Positions 31,401 to 37,324 of a stretch of 64,000 nucleotides of DNA are shown in pieces; the stretch's first letter is position 1, and each line of letters opens with the position of its first letter. A program made the translations under genes and the position numbers. Where the stretch lies: assembly GCF_024347215.1 (NCBI RefSeq), contig NZ_AP025282.1:4154001-4218000 (forward strand), in the 5' to 3' direction. This DNA comes from Aliamphritea ceti (GTDB lineage: Bacteria; Pseudomonadota; Gammaproteobacteria; Pseudomonadales; Balneatricaceae). The notes under the pieces are model-generated. The model was not told the DNA's origin and made no database searches. It saw nothing but the letters and a program-made list of their open reading frames with translations.

Positions 31401-34400
31401 CACCGGCAGCACTGGCACCTGCAGCAACAATGAGATCTGCACGGTTATCAGCAGTAACCGTCAGACGCTCAACGGTGCCCGGGCTCGCCAGCCGCGTTCC
31501 GATATTGGCAGTCACACCAGATTCAACTTGTGCGATAGACGTAGTATTCAGCGTGGTCTGCATATATAGACCAGCAATACCTAAGGTGCCTTTACCAGCA
31601 CCGGATGCATAGCCTGAGTTAATCGCAAACGCATGGGTATTGGATTTAACTGATAGTTTATCCGCGTAAACTTGCGCGCCGTTTTCAATAACAGCCTGGC
31701 TACTAGTGGTAACTTTATTCAAATAAACACTGGCACCGACACCGTTCAGGCTGTCAGCAGAACCGTTAAACTGGTAATACTGTTTAAGACCGGGATAAGT
31801 CGAAGAGGTCGCAGTTTTATTACCCACCCAGTCAACCGACTTATTCACAGTATCAGCATTAAGACTCAGATCACGGTCACCGCTGGCCATCGGTGTTGCC
31901 AGTAAAGTCGCGGCATCAGCAAAAGCCTTTGCTTCTGTACTGCTATCGAAACTGTTCTCTAACGCAGTCCGCTGGTTAATCTGCACATTGCCTTTTACCC
32001 GGGCATCAGCAGACTGAGTTGAATCCATAAGTGAGAAGTTTAACGCCAGTGATACTTTAGCGCCTGCTGCAGTGGATTTAATCGAGTTATCCAGCAGATA
32101 AATATCTGAAGCACCACCTAATAACTGACTTGGGATACTGGTGAACTGATCGCCCAGTAACTCCCAGTTATTAGCATCGCTGAAATCAGTGCTATCCAGC
32201 CGCATTGTCGTTGTATCTGCACCCAGATACTTATACACAGCACCAAACAACCCAATCTCTGGCTCTTCTTCTGCCAGCGATTGCTGCCAGCTGTAATTAC
32301 TGTCATCCAGACGAATCAAATCGCCGGTGTTAATTGTGTAATCAGTATTAATCTGGCCGGTGCTGATCAGTGCAGGTTTAACGTACTTAAAGGTCGTATC
32401 GGTGCTGATAATGCCAGTCAGGTTCTGCGCTTTGGCATCAACATTAATCTTGCCTAACGCATCTATCTTAGTATTGCCCTGCACATGGGCTTTAGCATCG
32501 TTATTCAGATCCGCGATAGCAACTGACACCGCGCCACCAAAAGGTACCTGTTGGAAGCCTGTACCGCCAGTGCTACTGCCGACTGCTCCGGCAACCTGGG
32601 ACAACTGAGACGGACTGCTGGAAGTGGACTCAACTGAAGTCAGTAAACGGCTATCGGCCGTTGCTGTCTGATTCAGTGAACCGCCTAACTGAAGATCACT
32701 GCTGACACCATCCAAACCAATCAGTGATTTAACCCGGTTAGTATCATCTGCATACACCAGCGCTATACCGGCGGTAAACTTGGTAGGCGCTAAGCGGTTT
32801 TTATTCGTTAACAACGTGCTAACTATCGGCAAACCGCCAACAGCTGTAGCACCACCTTTAGCTTTCAGAGATTCTTTATATTTATCTATAACACTAGGTA
32901 CACGATCTACAACCGCATGCGCTAAAGTTCCCCAGTTACCATCAACCCGGCCCTGCGCCTGTGACGCATCAACACTGATATTATCCGCAATCAGAGACTT
33001 ACCAGCTAAGGTTGCATTGGTATCACTGTTTTCAATATGTACTGCTACACTGGCCGCCAGCTTACCGTCGTTGCCGGCGTCACTTTCAGCACCAACATAA
33101 CTGAAGTCAAAGCTACTCGCTTTCACATTCAGATTGCCACCGGCAACAATATTGGCAGATCCGGAAACCTCAACATCCGTTGTAGATTCCAATAAACCAA
33201 CAGCTACACTGGCAGCAAAGCCGCCGGCACTTGCACCGATATTGAATAATGGTTTAGCAACCACTTTCAGATAATTATCTGACTGACCGGAGATATCCAC
33301 ATTTCCAGCCGCTAAAACAGTACCGTCCATCTGTACATCAGCGGTGGATTTTAAACTGCCGATTGCAACAGACAGCGCAAGAGAAATAGGTTCAGATACT
33401 ACCCGGGCAATAGAACGGGCTTTAATAGTGACATTGTCACCTTCCAGCACAGCTCCGGAAGCAATACTGACTTTTGTATCTACTTCCGAACGGGAATAAC
33501 CGAAGAACAAACTTTGCTGCTCAAGATCATTCTTCAGATTTCCTATATCAAAATATGACGTATCGACAGTACCGCCGCCACCTGAAACAGTAACATCCGG
33601 ATTCGACTCAGCACGGGCCTGAATATCAATATCCTTACCCTGAATAACCGCATTAGCATTAACGGTAACGGTTGCGCTGACTTTATCGAAATTATAGAAA
33701 CCCAGACCTTTGATTTCATTGCGTGAATCAGATGCATATAGGGTGATATCACCACTGTTAGCCAGGCTGTTACCCTGTGCCGATATTGTCACACCGCTGG
33801 CAACAACTATATGTCGGGCTTCCAGGGTAATATTGCCAGCTTTACCGCTAGCGTTATCAGTTTTCAGATCAGCACTAACAGTAATAGTGCCGCTGCCGGT
33901 GCGGAATTTAACCGACTGACCAACAACTAAAACATTATTACTGATCGTCAGGTCACCATTACTTTCGCTAACGAAGGTGTAGTTACTGCCAGTAATGTTG
34001 GCCCAGTTAAAATCTGAGGTACCAAAAACACCTGTACCACCGTAAAACACAACATCATTACTGGTCGCAGCATCGTTGACGGTGACATCTACCGCCTGTG
34101 TGCGGCTGCCAATGTCTATACGTAACTCATTGGTACCGGTACCACCGGTGAGGCTGGCTGTGGTATTCGCCGCATCAAGGGTCTGGGTCAGACTGGCAGC
34201 ACTGCCATCAAGGGCAGTAGCGCCAGTAGCCGCTGTAAGCTCTGCTGCTTCAACGCTGGTCAAAGTAACACTGGTATCAGTCTGTCCTGTGCCTTTCCAG
34301 GTCAGGGAGCTATCTGCCAGCACCAGTTCCGTATGTGTTGCATTGGTTGCAGCAACGATAGTATCAGTACCGATACCGCCGCTTACGGAAGTATCTCCCA

Positions 34401-37179
34401 TACCAATAATGAAGCGGTCCTTACCTTTAGAGCCGATATAGCTATCATTGCCGCCATTACCTTTCTGGCTGGTCAGTTGCAGCGATGCCAATAAGCTCAG
34501 GCTCAAACCGCTGACAACAGAACCGCTGACACTGCCCGGCGTCAATCCCAGAATACTGAGAATACTCTGATCAGTACCGGCAACGGCCAGGTTGCTCAGG
34601 CCGGCAAGATCAACCGCGCCATTCTGCTGATTAAAGCTTGCAGTCAACGCGCCACTGGAACGTGAGTCTGCTGCATTAATAAGTGCAATCAGCTCTTCCA
34701 GCGTTGAGGCCGTAGTGACATCCACATCAACGATAGTGTCGCTACCGTCATCCAGTGTGAAGCGCAGGGTATGTTCAGTCAGCGCATCCCAGCCAGTGAC
34801 ATGATTAAGATCAGTACTGGCGGATACACCGTGGAAATCGCTGGCATCAAAGGTGTCATTCAGGTTGGCACCGATTAAATCTGCAGATTCAATGCCTTGC
34901 AGGCTGATCAGTGCACTGTTGATGGCTAACTGGTGGTTCGACAGAGTAAAGCTGTGAGCCGTACCTGTGTTACTGCTCAGATCAGCAATCAGCGTATCTT
35001 CACCGCTGCCAGCATCAATCTGATCATTACTGCTGCCAGTCACATAAATTGTGTCGTTGCCAGCACCGGAAGCAATAGTGTTGGTTCCCTGCGCGCCTTT
35101 TATAATATCGCTGCCGCCAAAGGTACTGATAACGGCATTACCGGCAAAAGCACTTAAATCAACATTGTCCGCTGTCGCACTACCGGTAACGGAAATAGTA
35201 TCCGCCGCGGTAAAGCCAACTAAGGTATCACTGATTGCAGCACCCTGACGGGCAATGGCTGCAGTCACGCCATTATTTGCAGATACACTCGTGGCAACAG
35301 CCTGACCGGCGTAAAGACCATTAAAATCTATCTGCCACTGACTGCCACTCTGACTAATACTCAGTTGGCCGTAATTAAGATTCAGAGTTTTTTCAATCGC
35401 TCGGGTAACATCCCGAGCTGTACTGCCCCAGGCAATCTCATCACTGGTATGAGTGCCGTTGGCATCGATAATCGTTAGTACATAGCCAGTACCGGTGGTT
35501 ACCACCGGAATATCCAGCGTCCACTGTTCCGTCGTACCCTGCGCCAGATCCAGCGCATAATTAGCACCGGAAACACTGATATTTGCTCTGCCAGAAAAGC
35601 TCTCACTGAGAGTGTCTGCACCCGCACCGGCTGTAATTGTGTCAGCCCCACCATTACCCGTAAGGGTATCGCCATGGTCAGATGCGTAAAGCATATCCGC
35701 CAGATCAGTACCTTCAAGGGTAATGCTGAAGGCATCAGCACCACGGGCATCAAGGGTTTTACCGACGGTATCACCACTCGCAGATAACGCCCGCAGATAA
35801 ACAGACTCAACACCTGTCAGTGTATCTTCACCATCAGTGCCTACCCGCAGTTTATTGGTCGTTAACCGGAAGTCTGCAGCGCGAACTTCAATAACTTCGT
35901 CACTGCCTGCACCGCCGGTCAATTGGTCAGTACCTAAACCGCCGATCAGTACATCATCGCCGCTGCCGCCCAACAAAGTATCATCGCCGGCACCACCATC
36001 CAGATGCACTGTTACATCGGCAGCAGAAAAATCAAAATAGTTATCCCCGGAACCACCCTGAGCAGCCAGTAAATCAACATTGATGGCTGACATACTCTGG
36101 CCATCAGCCGTAAAAGCTGAACCATCCCAGGCACCGCTTGCATAGGTAAAGTCAGAACCTGCTTTATCAACACTGACCTTAATATCCTGCCCGGTAACGC
36201 CAGTTTCCTGGTACATAACGCTGTCGTAGCCGCTATTACCATCAACGCTGTCGCCCATTCCAGTCACAAACAGGTTGTTGTTAGTGTCGCCTTTAAAGGT
36301 ATCCGCCTGAGCAGAGCCGATCAGAACATTAACGCCGGTAACACCATCAAAACCGGTAGCTGTTTCGGCTTCTAAATCGACATTGGTTGCACTGCCATAC
36401 TGGGAATAATCCAGATAATCACTGCCGCTACCACCCAGATCGTCAAAGCCACTGAACTCAACCGACGTCGTTGTTTTACCTTTTAGAATGCTACCTGAAA
36501 CGGTTTCCATGGTGCTGAGAATACCCGCACCATCGGCATTAATTCCCCAGTTGTAGGTATTGTTAATCGCGGAAAGTGTATGTGAAGAATCACTGGCATT
36601 AGTAGCGCTGAGTTTTTCAGTATTGAGGAATTCAACAATACCGTTAGTCCCCATAGTACCGGTGTTGTCACCGCTAACCTGCCAGTCACTGGTTTTAACT
36701 GTATTACCAGCTTTTACTTCATCGGTACCGCCCTGACCATCGAACTGTATCGCAAACTGACGTTCACCAAGATCAAGAAAAGACTTATCAACGGTCAGGG
36801 TATCGTTACCGGCTGACCCGGTAACTGTAATAATGCTGTTCGCAGCAATATCAGCGATCTTACGCTCACCCAGTACTGCATTGTTACCACCGGCACTGCT
36901 ATCGATCAGCTGAATAAACTGTTCAGACGCAGCATTACTGACCACCTGTAAGGTGACTTCAGATGATGCGGCCAGTGCCGCTAGGGGATCAGCAGACAAC
37001 AATAAACGGGGCTCAAGCTGCTCTAGCTTAAAGGTATTAATCTGCTCATCAGTAGTCGGGCGCAATGCCTTAGAAACTTCATTGAACAGCTTATTCAACC
37101 GAGGAATTCGACTTGCATCCGACTTGCCTTTCTTTCCGGCATTACGGTTTTTCTTGTCGTTCTGGTTGTAATTAGCCAT
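14455..37179 (-). CDS. Giant LEPR-xLL / RTX surface protein (7,574 codons before the amber)
   Basis: Start is an ATG with a CAAGG site (37182-37186). There is no classical signal peptide. The N-terminus is basic and disordered, then carries LEPRLLLSADP (residues 55-65), the signature of the LEPR-xLL family of giant proteins. In order: a short RTX block (about 390-433); FHA-like beta-helix segments; a higher-order repeat array (about 2,530-3,830); haemagglutinin-like repeats interrupted by two helical insertions (about 4,365-4,415 and 5,180-5,350); Calx-beta-like domains (about 6,430-6,840); and terminal RTX repeats (from about 6,917). I saw no cysteine in this part. It is the likely substrate of the flanking export genes and probably a giant adhesin or surface-layer-like fibre (inference). 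The frame continues beyond the TAG at 14455-14457 to 13483, giving about 7,898 residues if read through. Confidence 0.9.
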   Translation of the reverse strand: MANYNQNDKKNRNAGKKGKSDASRIPRLNKLFNEVSKALRPTTDEQINTFKLEQLEPRLLLSADPLAALAASSEVTLQVVSNAASEQFIQLIDSSAGGNNAVLGERKIADIAANSIITVTGSAGNDTLTVDKSFLDLGERQFAIQFDGQGGTDEVKAGNTVKTSDWQVSGDNTGTMGTNGIVEFLNTEKLSATNASDSSHTLSAINNTYNWGINADGAGILSTMETVSGSILKGKTTTSVEFSGFDDLGGSGSDYLDYSQYGSATNVDLEAETATGFDGVTGVNVLIGSAQADTFKGDTNNNLFVTGMGDSVDGNSGYDSVMYQETGVTGQDIKVSVDKAGSDFTYASGAWDGSAFTADGQSMSAINVDLLAAQGGSGDNYFDFSAADVTVHLDGGAGDDTLLGGSGDDVLIGGLGTDQLTGGAGSDEVIEVRAADFRLTTNKLRVGTDGEDTLTGVESVYLRALSASGDTVGKTLDARGADAFSITLEGTDLADMLYASDHGDTLTGNGGADTITAGAGADTLSESFSGRANISVSGANYALDLAQGTTEQWTLDIPVVTTGTGYVLTIIDANGTHTSDEIAWGSTARDVTRAIEKTLNLNYGQLSISQSGSQWQIDFNGLYAGQAVATSVSANNGVTAAIARQGAAISDTLVGFTAADTISVTGSATADNVDLSAFAGNAVISTFGGSDIIKGAQGTNTIASGAGNDTIYVTGSSNDQIDAGSGEDTLIADLSSNTGTAHSFTLSNHQLAINSALISLQGIESADLIGANLNDTFDASDFHGVSASTDLNHVTGWDALTEHTLRFTLDDGSDTIVDVDVTTASTLEELIALINAADSRSSGALTASFNQQNGAVDLAGLSNLAVAGTDQSILSILGLTPGSVSGSVVSGLSLSLLASLQLTSQKGNGGNDSYIGSKGKDRFIIGMGDTSVSGGIGTDTIVAATNATHTELVLADSSLTWKGTGQTDTSVTLTSVEAAELTAATGATALDGSAASLTQTLDAANTTASLTGGTGTNELRIDIGSRTQAVDVTVNDAATSNDVVFYGGTGVFGTSDFNWANITGSNYTFVSESNGDLTISNNVLVVGQSVKFRTGSGTITVSADLKTDNASGKAGNITLEARHIVVASGVTISAQGNSLANSGDITLYASDSRNEIKGLGFYNFDKVSATVTVNANAVIQGKDIDIQARAESNPDVTVSGGGGTVDTSYFDIGNLKNDLEQQSLFFGYSRSEVDTKVSIASGAVLEGDNVTIKARSIARVVSEPISLALSVAIGSLKSTADVQMDGTVLAAGNVDISGQSDNYLKVVAKPLFNIGASAGGFAASVAVGLLESTTDVEVSGSANIVAGGNLNVKASSFDFSYVGAESDAGNDGKLAASVAVHIENSDTNATLAGKSLIADNISVDASQAQGRVDGNWGTLAHAVVDRVPSVIDKYKESLKAKGGATAVGGLPIVSTLLTNKNRLAPTKFTAGIALVYADDTNRVKSLIGLDGVSSDLQLGGSLNQTATADSRLLTSVESTSSSPSQLSQVAGAVGSSTGGTGFQQVPFGGAVSVAIADLNNDAKAHVQGNTKIDALGKINVDAKAQNLTGIISTDTTFKYVKPALISTGQINTDYTINTGDLIRLDDSNYSWQQSLAEEEPEIGLFGAVYKYLGADTTTMRLDSTDFSDANNWELLGDQFTSIPSQLLGGASDIYLLDNSIKSTAAGAKVSLALNFSLMDSTQSADARVKGNVQINQRTALENSFDSSTEAKAFADAATLLATPMASGDRDLSLNADTVNKSVDWVGNKTATSSTYPGLKQYYQFNGSADSLNGVGASVYLNKVTTSSQAVIENGAQVYADKLSVKSNTHAFAINSGYASGAGKGTLGIAGLYMQTTLNTTSIAQVESGVTANIGTRLASPGTVERLTVTADNRADLIVAAGASAAGGAIGVGASAAVNDITKVTKALVGTEGNAVTPAGNITVDGDARVEAGSDGFIIGTAVSASWATGKVAPSGGEEPPVENSSYGISVSGAFIFNKVNSTTTSGLLSYNQFDADKLTLKANERSGVYAFPIAFAQSSAQKFALAAAGIGLRNDATFNVSAGASDVTTFTLQELVVDAKNSSTVITTSISAALSGLAETSVGTGSSIALSGNVSINNVTANVGAYLNDINSLIVSGKDGDGLAVKIDATDESEIYAVALGVAYAGNGAVGVTYAENNINSNIDALISNTTLTTQTGKIRHQATGNADIVSIALGAGVSKETTPDFDTKVGVAVGAAIGKNLVRMNTRAKVSNNSTITLPTHDLAESRLEINAKNNTDIVGVVVAASVGLQSGSTTTVSLSGAGADITNEVYGDTEALIDGSTVNQTSTTNTKSTAAIGTYLNATATGNITATVVSASVAYAGSTTGTGISGGVGVALAENKVGGDPNNSGNANVVRALVHNSDVTISGAVDTKAESTQNVTSVVVAASVGIAKSQAGAAGALTGVGASTKNTVKVDITSGTTANVAGKSILADSLNVTAKDRSSITSAVVGAAISGSYSSTSGAGALSIGVSLAENDITVNTTALVEGVSLGSQSRKIGSVNLLADAQATITATSVAASLALSYSTSGSISVSGGGAQASNTIKGSTAAVVRNSTVATDAAMSVTATNTSTSDATVAAVALAAGGGNGGGLGLSIGAALAENNIGSSGSRLTVNAAIEDSAVDSSAAVTLTSTANLTINAGVGAGSLAIAGGSGGGLAGSGSGVNSTNKIYASVNSYVNNVTDPTKQIKASALTLTATNTSKITADAGAASLAAGFGSGGGLSGTIGVALARNTVDNDTRAYVANASVALGSGALDLNATTNNTIKAVSVAASVGFAVGSGGGISITGAGADANNVIKGDTFAYLDGADVVSAGAVSADAVNTSTITATVAVVTVSGSGGAGGGGGLSIGAAVSANDLGTSGDRLSVQAYINDSKVNASGSLNLTATGNLTITAGVGAGGMAIAGGAGGGLSGAGSGVNTINTLYADVISYIDNTGSTTKSIRAASLTLSATNTSKITATAGSASLGGSFGAGGGGTVTIGVALAKNTIDNNTKAYIRNADNIGTGTGKLALNATTDNTIQATSVAATLALAGGAGGGVSLAGAGADANNTITGETAAYMDGSTVVSAGDVALDASNTSKITATVAGVAIGGSGGAGGGISGAIGAAVSQNNIGTSADRLAVQAYLKNTAVTATGAASLNATGNMTITAGVGAGSMGVAGGAGGGISAAGSGVSTTNKVYGAISSYVDNSGASTKLLSVGSLSITSSNTSKITATAGSVSLALAGGAGGGVSLTIGVSLASNTIDVDTSAYLKGVSSYNSSGNLTLTATSANTIKATAFAATSSLSGGAGGGVSISGAGASASNDIYGNTEAYIETSQVNSAAKVDISASNTSTITSTVASASLSGAGGAGGGVGLALGAAIAKNTIGSSSNRTATRAFVKNSGVTMTGSLKLTANSNMTIDAGVGAGAMAGTGGAGGGISLSGSGVNTTNKVYGDVDTYLDNSSASAKTISAGSITLSSTNTSKITADAGAASLAAGFGAGGGISGSVGVALARNTVDNDTRSYINQVNQISGGAVSLNAVTNNTIKAVSVAASVAAAGGAGGGISLSGAGAEANNEVTGMTAAYINSSKLGTSASKVGQVDVNASNTSSAEATVAAVSAAVAGGAGGGAGISVGAAFAYNNIGTSGDRLTVRSYVNNSQIYASGSLTTDAKATMNITAGVGAGSMAIAAGSGGLSLSGSGVSVNNKVYGDIDSYIANSSQITAAGITVKSYSKSVIKATAGAASLSGTFAPVGFTASIAASKISNLVDVNMDSDILSSTLTSNGALTVQADANDDVTTTGVATAVALGVGLAGAGVDVDSKVNGNINAEVKNSALTVVGDATIKALSNSKQRTEAYGLSAGLIAAGVVLADLETYINTTVDFAKVTFNGHNLTLAAIGKDDNYAKAVAGSGGVLAGAGVGASTTSTGTTKVTVTDESDITLGVLGGTGVLDAKAEHIAKFDSQLIAAAGGLLSGAGAKVDHTITSDVLVALGDNQSSTDDVVIRAKDINADAINRAKKEVKPSGGNIRAVGAGLAAGAGATSITTIDFNTQVDVANNATLIADSVTATDGIALNALNDLQIHDKVGLNAAGALGVTSATVKIKDTENLAKVRIGQSATLTSSGDIQLAARGTGVIVGEVETDSGGLVTVAVGTTDVNITPENVVLVDQNATLTAVGNMNISAGTDTNFNRDDYKVHAMLDSFAASVIPVEDATAKANLQQTNTITVETGAHVKTARQMNLHAERFGFADMNAQTKTVNWASALGGTADLGGDVTSGATGTVLNKGTLETGIRRNQSIEFNSLNNAGGVDSYTATEGVTFSTSISALNSSLFDDLQKAEEQLSIFNDGLATDSDIEAFYKSEITRLQQLLLSEGLLEEVRPGVFVQNQVLTPVISVNDIYAEAGRVDVRSGTFTNQGTVTAPGDASVNIINHTTASLVVNKITIPQENGGTYLNGERQGTASGADPSINIINDVDLDLAMAEAAIRFPGSAPVLTWPAITVNGDITNRSGDLTIKSLSGTTPAGGTDVLGRGNINIQANVDVKNQTIATKGTLVVSLPPGSTYSTDGAEYAKWNAAIGNNGLGQASNAVVDGQVDRAVTGPSIYADNISIDAEYININGKIQSGKETFTLTVDAAMENTIAGLRASGASGLVRLNTGNEDFSVFYDVANDQIVVGDMRVTGGYIKLEGHILNTNSNSQIELLGGYGEINVVNNTSLDVKILGLDASQRGEGTLIIRDKAKGTSANPQETIYKKDANGVRIITDSSTTAGSNNMTYDPKAGWRYSWAMGQESFERTYKTEGTSAWLGIDAFASDPATVSFNGPVEKVGTPQLRGEGAYFEYVPAAAAADYDNAYTDPVTGELLYGYDTEHTVLSSESSLVKKWTTSTWYGKKTYYAQFVKESKVRDVSIHSVKADYGIDIKFTGKNAGAVNVTSNNGGDVIVQGNINNDFGTTRIVTNAGIYGTTFSKVGGKNIYLKASEIGYAPAVNVDGSFDAASTALRTNLSNVSGASIEARTDGGRINLVETDGPLVIKDITSASTRDIGQDTGGKVFLSAVGGIEAASGTSGVVRGGIINISSEAHVGNSAQALAIDSGVDNKDYVAINAINDVFISESDGNLRLKEITTTGGNVSINVAHGSLIDANTTAVRDERTYAELSTGLWQSMGLITGSASAQDKLDDVLDSYTNARDREYGEYWAIRNGEFKGVYDITQTPELSANEDTYYRTVYTQQGTADGLSGTALATFVDNAIQTLNNKRTAEYHALHQKYGAQAYDDAYSYTLTTQERADLTASVHTWTENELLNLISGSLLKPVTNTQASIEEANIDASGTITVTTKLDIGSANGSVEIALDGNYTADERVNLASAERNDVYFLLSERSNLTVNVVDQAGGDGLVRNSGSWVSDGFVAGMQIRLAGVSANANDEGSFYEVASVTATTLTFTSTTMTPENAVTLDVAAISSTPSLTTLINTNGQSWSALGLIKDSYVQAGSDFYQVQRVAGQVIDLDKVDASMATGAIALNSSHYRTGSLTTVVIDQREDIDVLTTQSLDLTAGRNLYLGSEKTLNLANISGDNVRVKSKESLVDASSSAAAPAVSATSSLILEAGSGAIGSSADRMTIDLGTNATLTARARQDIYITEVNSDINVATIYSSSGRVDLNAASGSIVDGLNHDYENIRAQNIVLTALAGGIGEAGDLLDIDLTGGTITATARNDIGLNETIGNMNVDHVEATLGDVTLQAHLAIIDAVDDVAAETADVVGASLTLISRFDTVGAIADDLEIDSGSKAGDNLTISSYNNSHIVEAVGDLYLKQVATGAAAIAFIAAPGGRILNDNSGGDNVVGGKTFLFAAKDIGTSTNALTTQVGNIQGQSTTGSTYIVNTGALAVGGVVSGLPNGLLAGGSVNLVTQSPLTVTENITAAGDINLSSADNSANDNITVNSGITLTSNTGAINVDSGDGLTVQSGAVLDAATNIVIQIDKGTTGNQDAEGAQVNIQGTLKAAQGIVINGNGDDDQVNLTGTLQAQTISINTAAGNDQVLIDVQQIDGDVTVKGGTGNDTLTVNALHSRADKLVLDGEGGTDTYIINRTGNNADYVIDVTDTGTEADGADTLTINGTAQDDTFLLRANFVAAMHDDGAGGYVNKVERVNYDRNINARLTLNGHAGKDSFFSDDNSSITTLDGGAGDDNFQIGQLFGLDRKASVGTVALGDDIETTETTLGFLSKGNSLPMVVYGGDGKDQIKVYSNKAITKLYGEAGDDSFIVRAFLKKGSSLTAGGGDVELFGGEGADDIQYSINSPLKIDGGSGTDTVVVLGTEADDNFMITENGIFGAGLNIGYEGVEIAEVDGLEGDDTFYILSTNPDVETTIIGGLGADTFNVASDVTQPIVSYSVEGRSSFVNHSVFSNDPAYNGIFVNGVSLNVANSSNGAVAIDSVDGQVLVDEDGLQDNYELSLSVAEPTLATVAYVTVSAARASSSDKDDTGNAADSILVSTDNVNFYESLVVTYETGVNWADTTTIYVKAVDDAGAEGERDYVISHSVRSDNPDFDNLDINNIEVQVNDNDQADIIVTSIVDPKVVEGSTAETFNVRLATRPAVGETVTVNLNEVIPTGQSSQLNLSGNTLTFNHADWNTTKSFTVLATDDADVENLYRAGVTLSANSDLVSSAYNSVANADVTIDVVDNDSGSVVVTQSGGATLVSDTKGDDYTLVLSKQPTSAVTVNLLNDGQTLFSSTDPRFNSTDNTVTFGITDGDWNKPITIQLAVNPAYVPDANSQPVQNPPLQPHTLTDIRGKLIIEGGVPDGKARDLSKAVMLPTETDGELSIVNISLDETQQTDTLNVFNDGSIQNDTGVLTATTITGLGMPAGKGIEYRDIEVIDTLLGTGNDTFTVTGTAKGAITVIHGGGGNDTIKVTGSDADGALILLGDSVQDGSSYNATSLQKTAKGREFTTPGNDIIDASGAGGSVVIYGGQGNDTLTGSNFGDHIAGGSGDDIIKGLGGHDHIYGDAGFNLDISTRLNLSTQVLEVVNTANTSTDNPETADTLIAGKDTVDGGEGKDIIFGDKGEVVQVSGTNRILTTGAVVSITNTNRDKGGNDILRGNAGNDIIIGGFGADRIDGGADNDILLGDSGKLDYTDGDTDISTLDSIITLDAAVGGADTVYGNGGNDILIGGADADKLYGGNGAGNAALTGADNDILIGDLGKVTLAANYAVLVASLNTNTGKRDEIEGNEGSDIILAGAGDDQVLGQAGNDIILGDFGTVDLRNSAQVFTTVTGTAHATGNDTIDGGEGYDSILGGLGMDTLTGGDNNDDIIGDNGILTYTDKGILVSAETREHNLGDRDIIDAGNGDNLILAGFGNDEITAGTGNDWVVGDNGRIELAAGIVTSIDSTDTTNATGGNDTITLSGGNNQVIAGVGKDTVTTGAGNDNIIGDNGTLNYSSAGALTSAFTTDPQLGDVDTISSGAGNDIVLGGYAGDTLTTGAGDDTVIGDNGQVNLLNGIRSEVFSTDTVNTTGGNDTISLGSGEDQLIAGVGDDIVTNDSG
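16650..17900 (-). other. Calx-beta-like domains within the giant protein
   Basis: Successive segments of about 100-130 residues encode patterns such as VEGSTAETFNVRLATRPA, TFNHADWNTTKSFTVLATDD and DVVDNDSGSV. These match the Calx-beta-type pattern of an acidic start, a central 'W' strand and a closing DND. They sit between the beta-helical body and the RTX end. Domain limits are approximate. Confidence 0.65.
25700..29600 (-). repeat. Higher-order ABCD repeat array in the giant gene
   Basis: Four kinds of block of about 62-64 residues recur in fixed order. A contains VGVALAxNTVDNDT, B contains GAGAxANN and AY, C contains IGAAxAxNxIGTSxDRL, and D contains GSGVxxxNKVYGD. Each block also has a GGAGGG-type glycine loop. 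The A-block landmark occurs at 26489, 27251, 28016 and 28778, giving periods of 762, 765 and 762 bp (254, 255 and 254 residues). More diverged copies extend either side. Confidence 0.85.
35880..36020 (-). repeat. N-terminal RTX nonapeptide block
   Basis: Residues about 390-433 of the giant protein read HLDGGAGDDTLLGGSGDDV and continue with two more GGxGxD units. This is a short calcium-binding beta-roll close to the N-terminus, far from the main C-terminal RTX region. Confidence 0.85.
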
Positions 37180-37251
37180 AGCCTTGAACCCAGTTTCAGG
37201 CCCATTGAACAGAGCCTTTGTTTATCGTTATAAACGCCTTCTCCGTGGCAA

Positions 37252-37274
37252 TTAACACGCACTCCGCGTGTTAA
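37252..37274. other. Hairpin in the leader of the giant gene
   Basis: TTAACACGC (37252-37260) pairs with GCGTGTTAA (37266-37274) across a 5-base loop, about 75 bases upstream of the giant protein's ATG. On the minus strand a T-run precedes rather than follows the stem, so it is not a standard terminator. An mRNA-stabilising or processing element is possible. Confidence 0.55.
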
Positions 37275-37324
37275 AAAATTGTTAAGTGTGCATACTCCGG
37301 CACACCCTCACATGAGTTAAAAAC

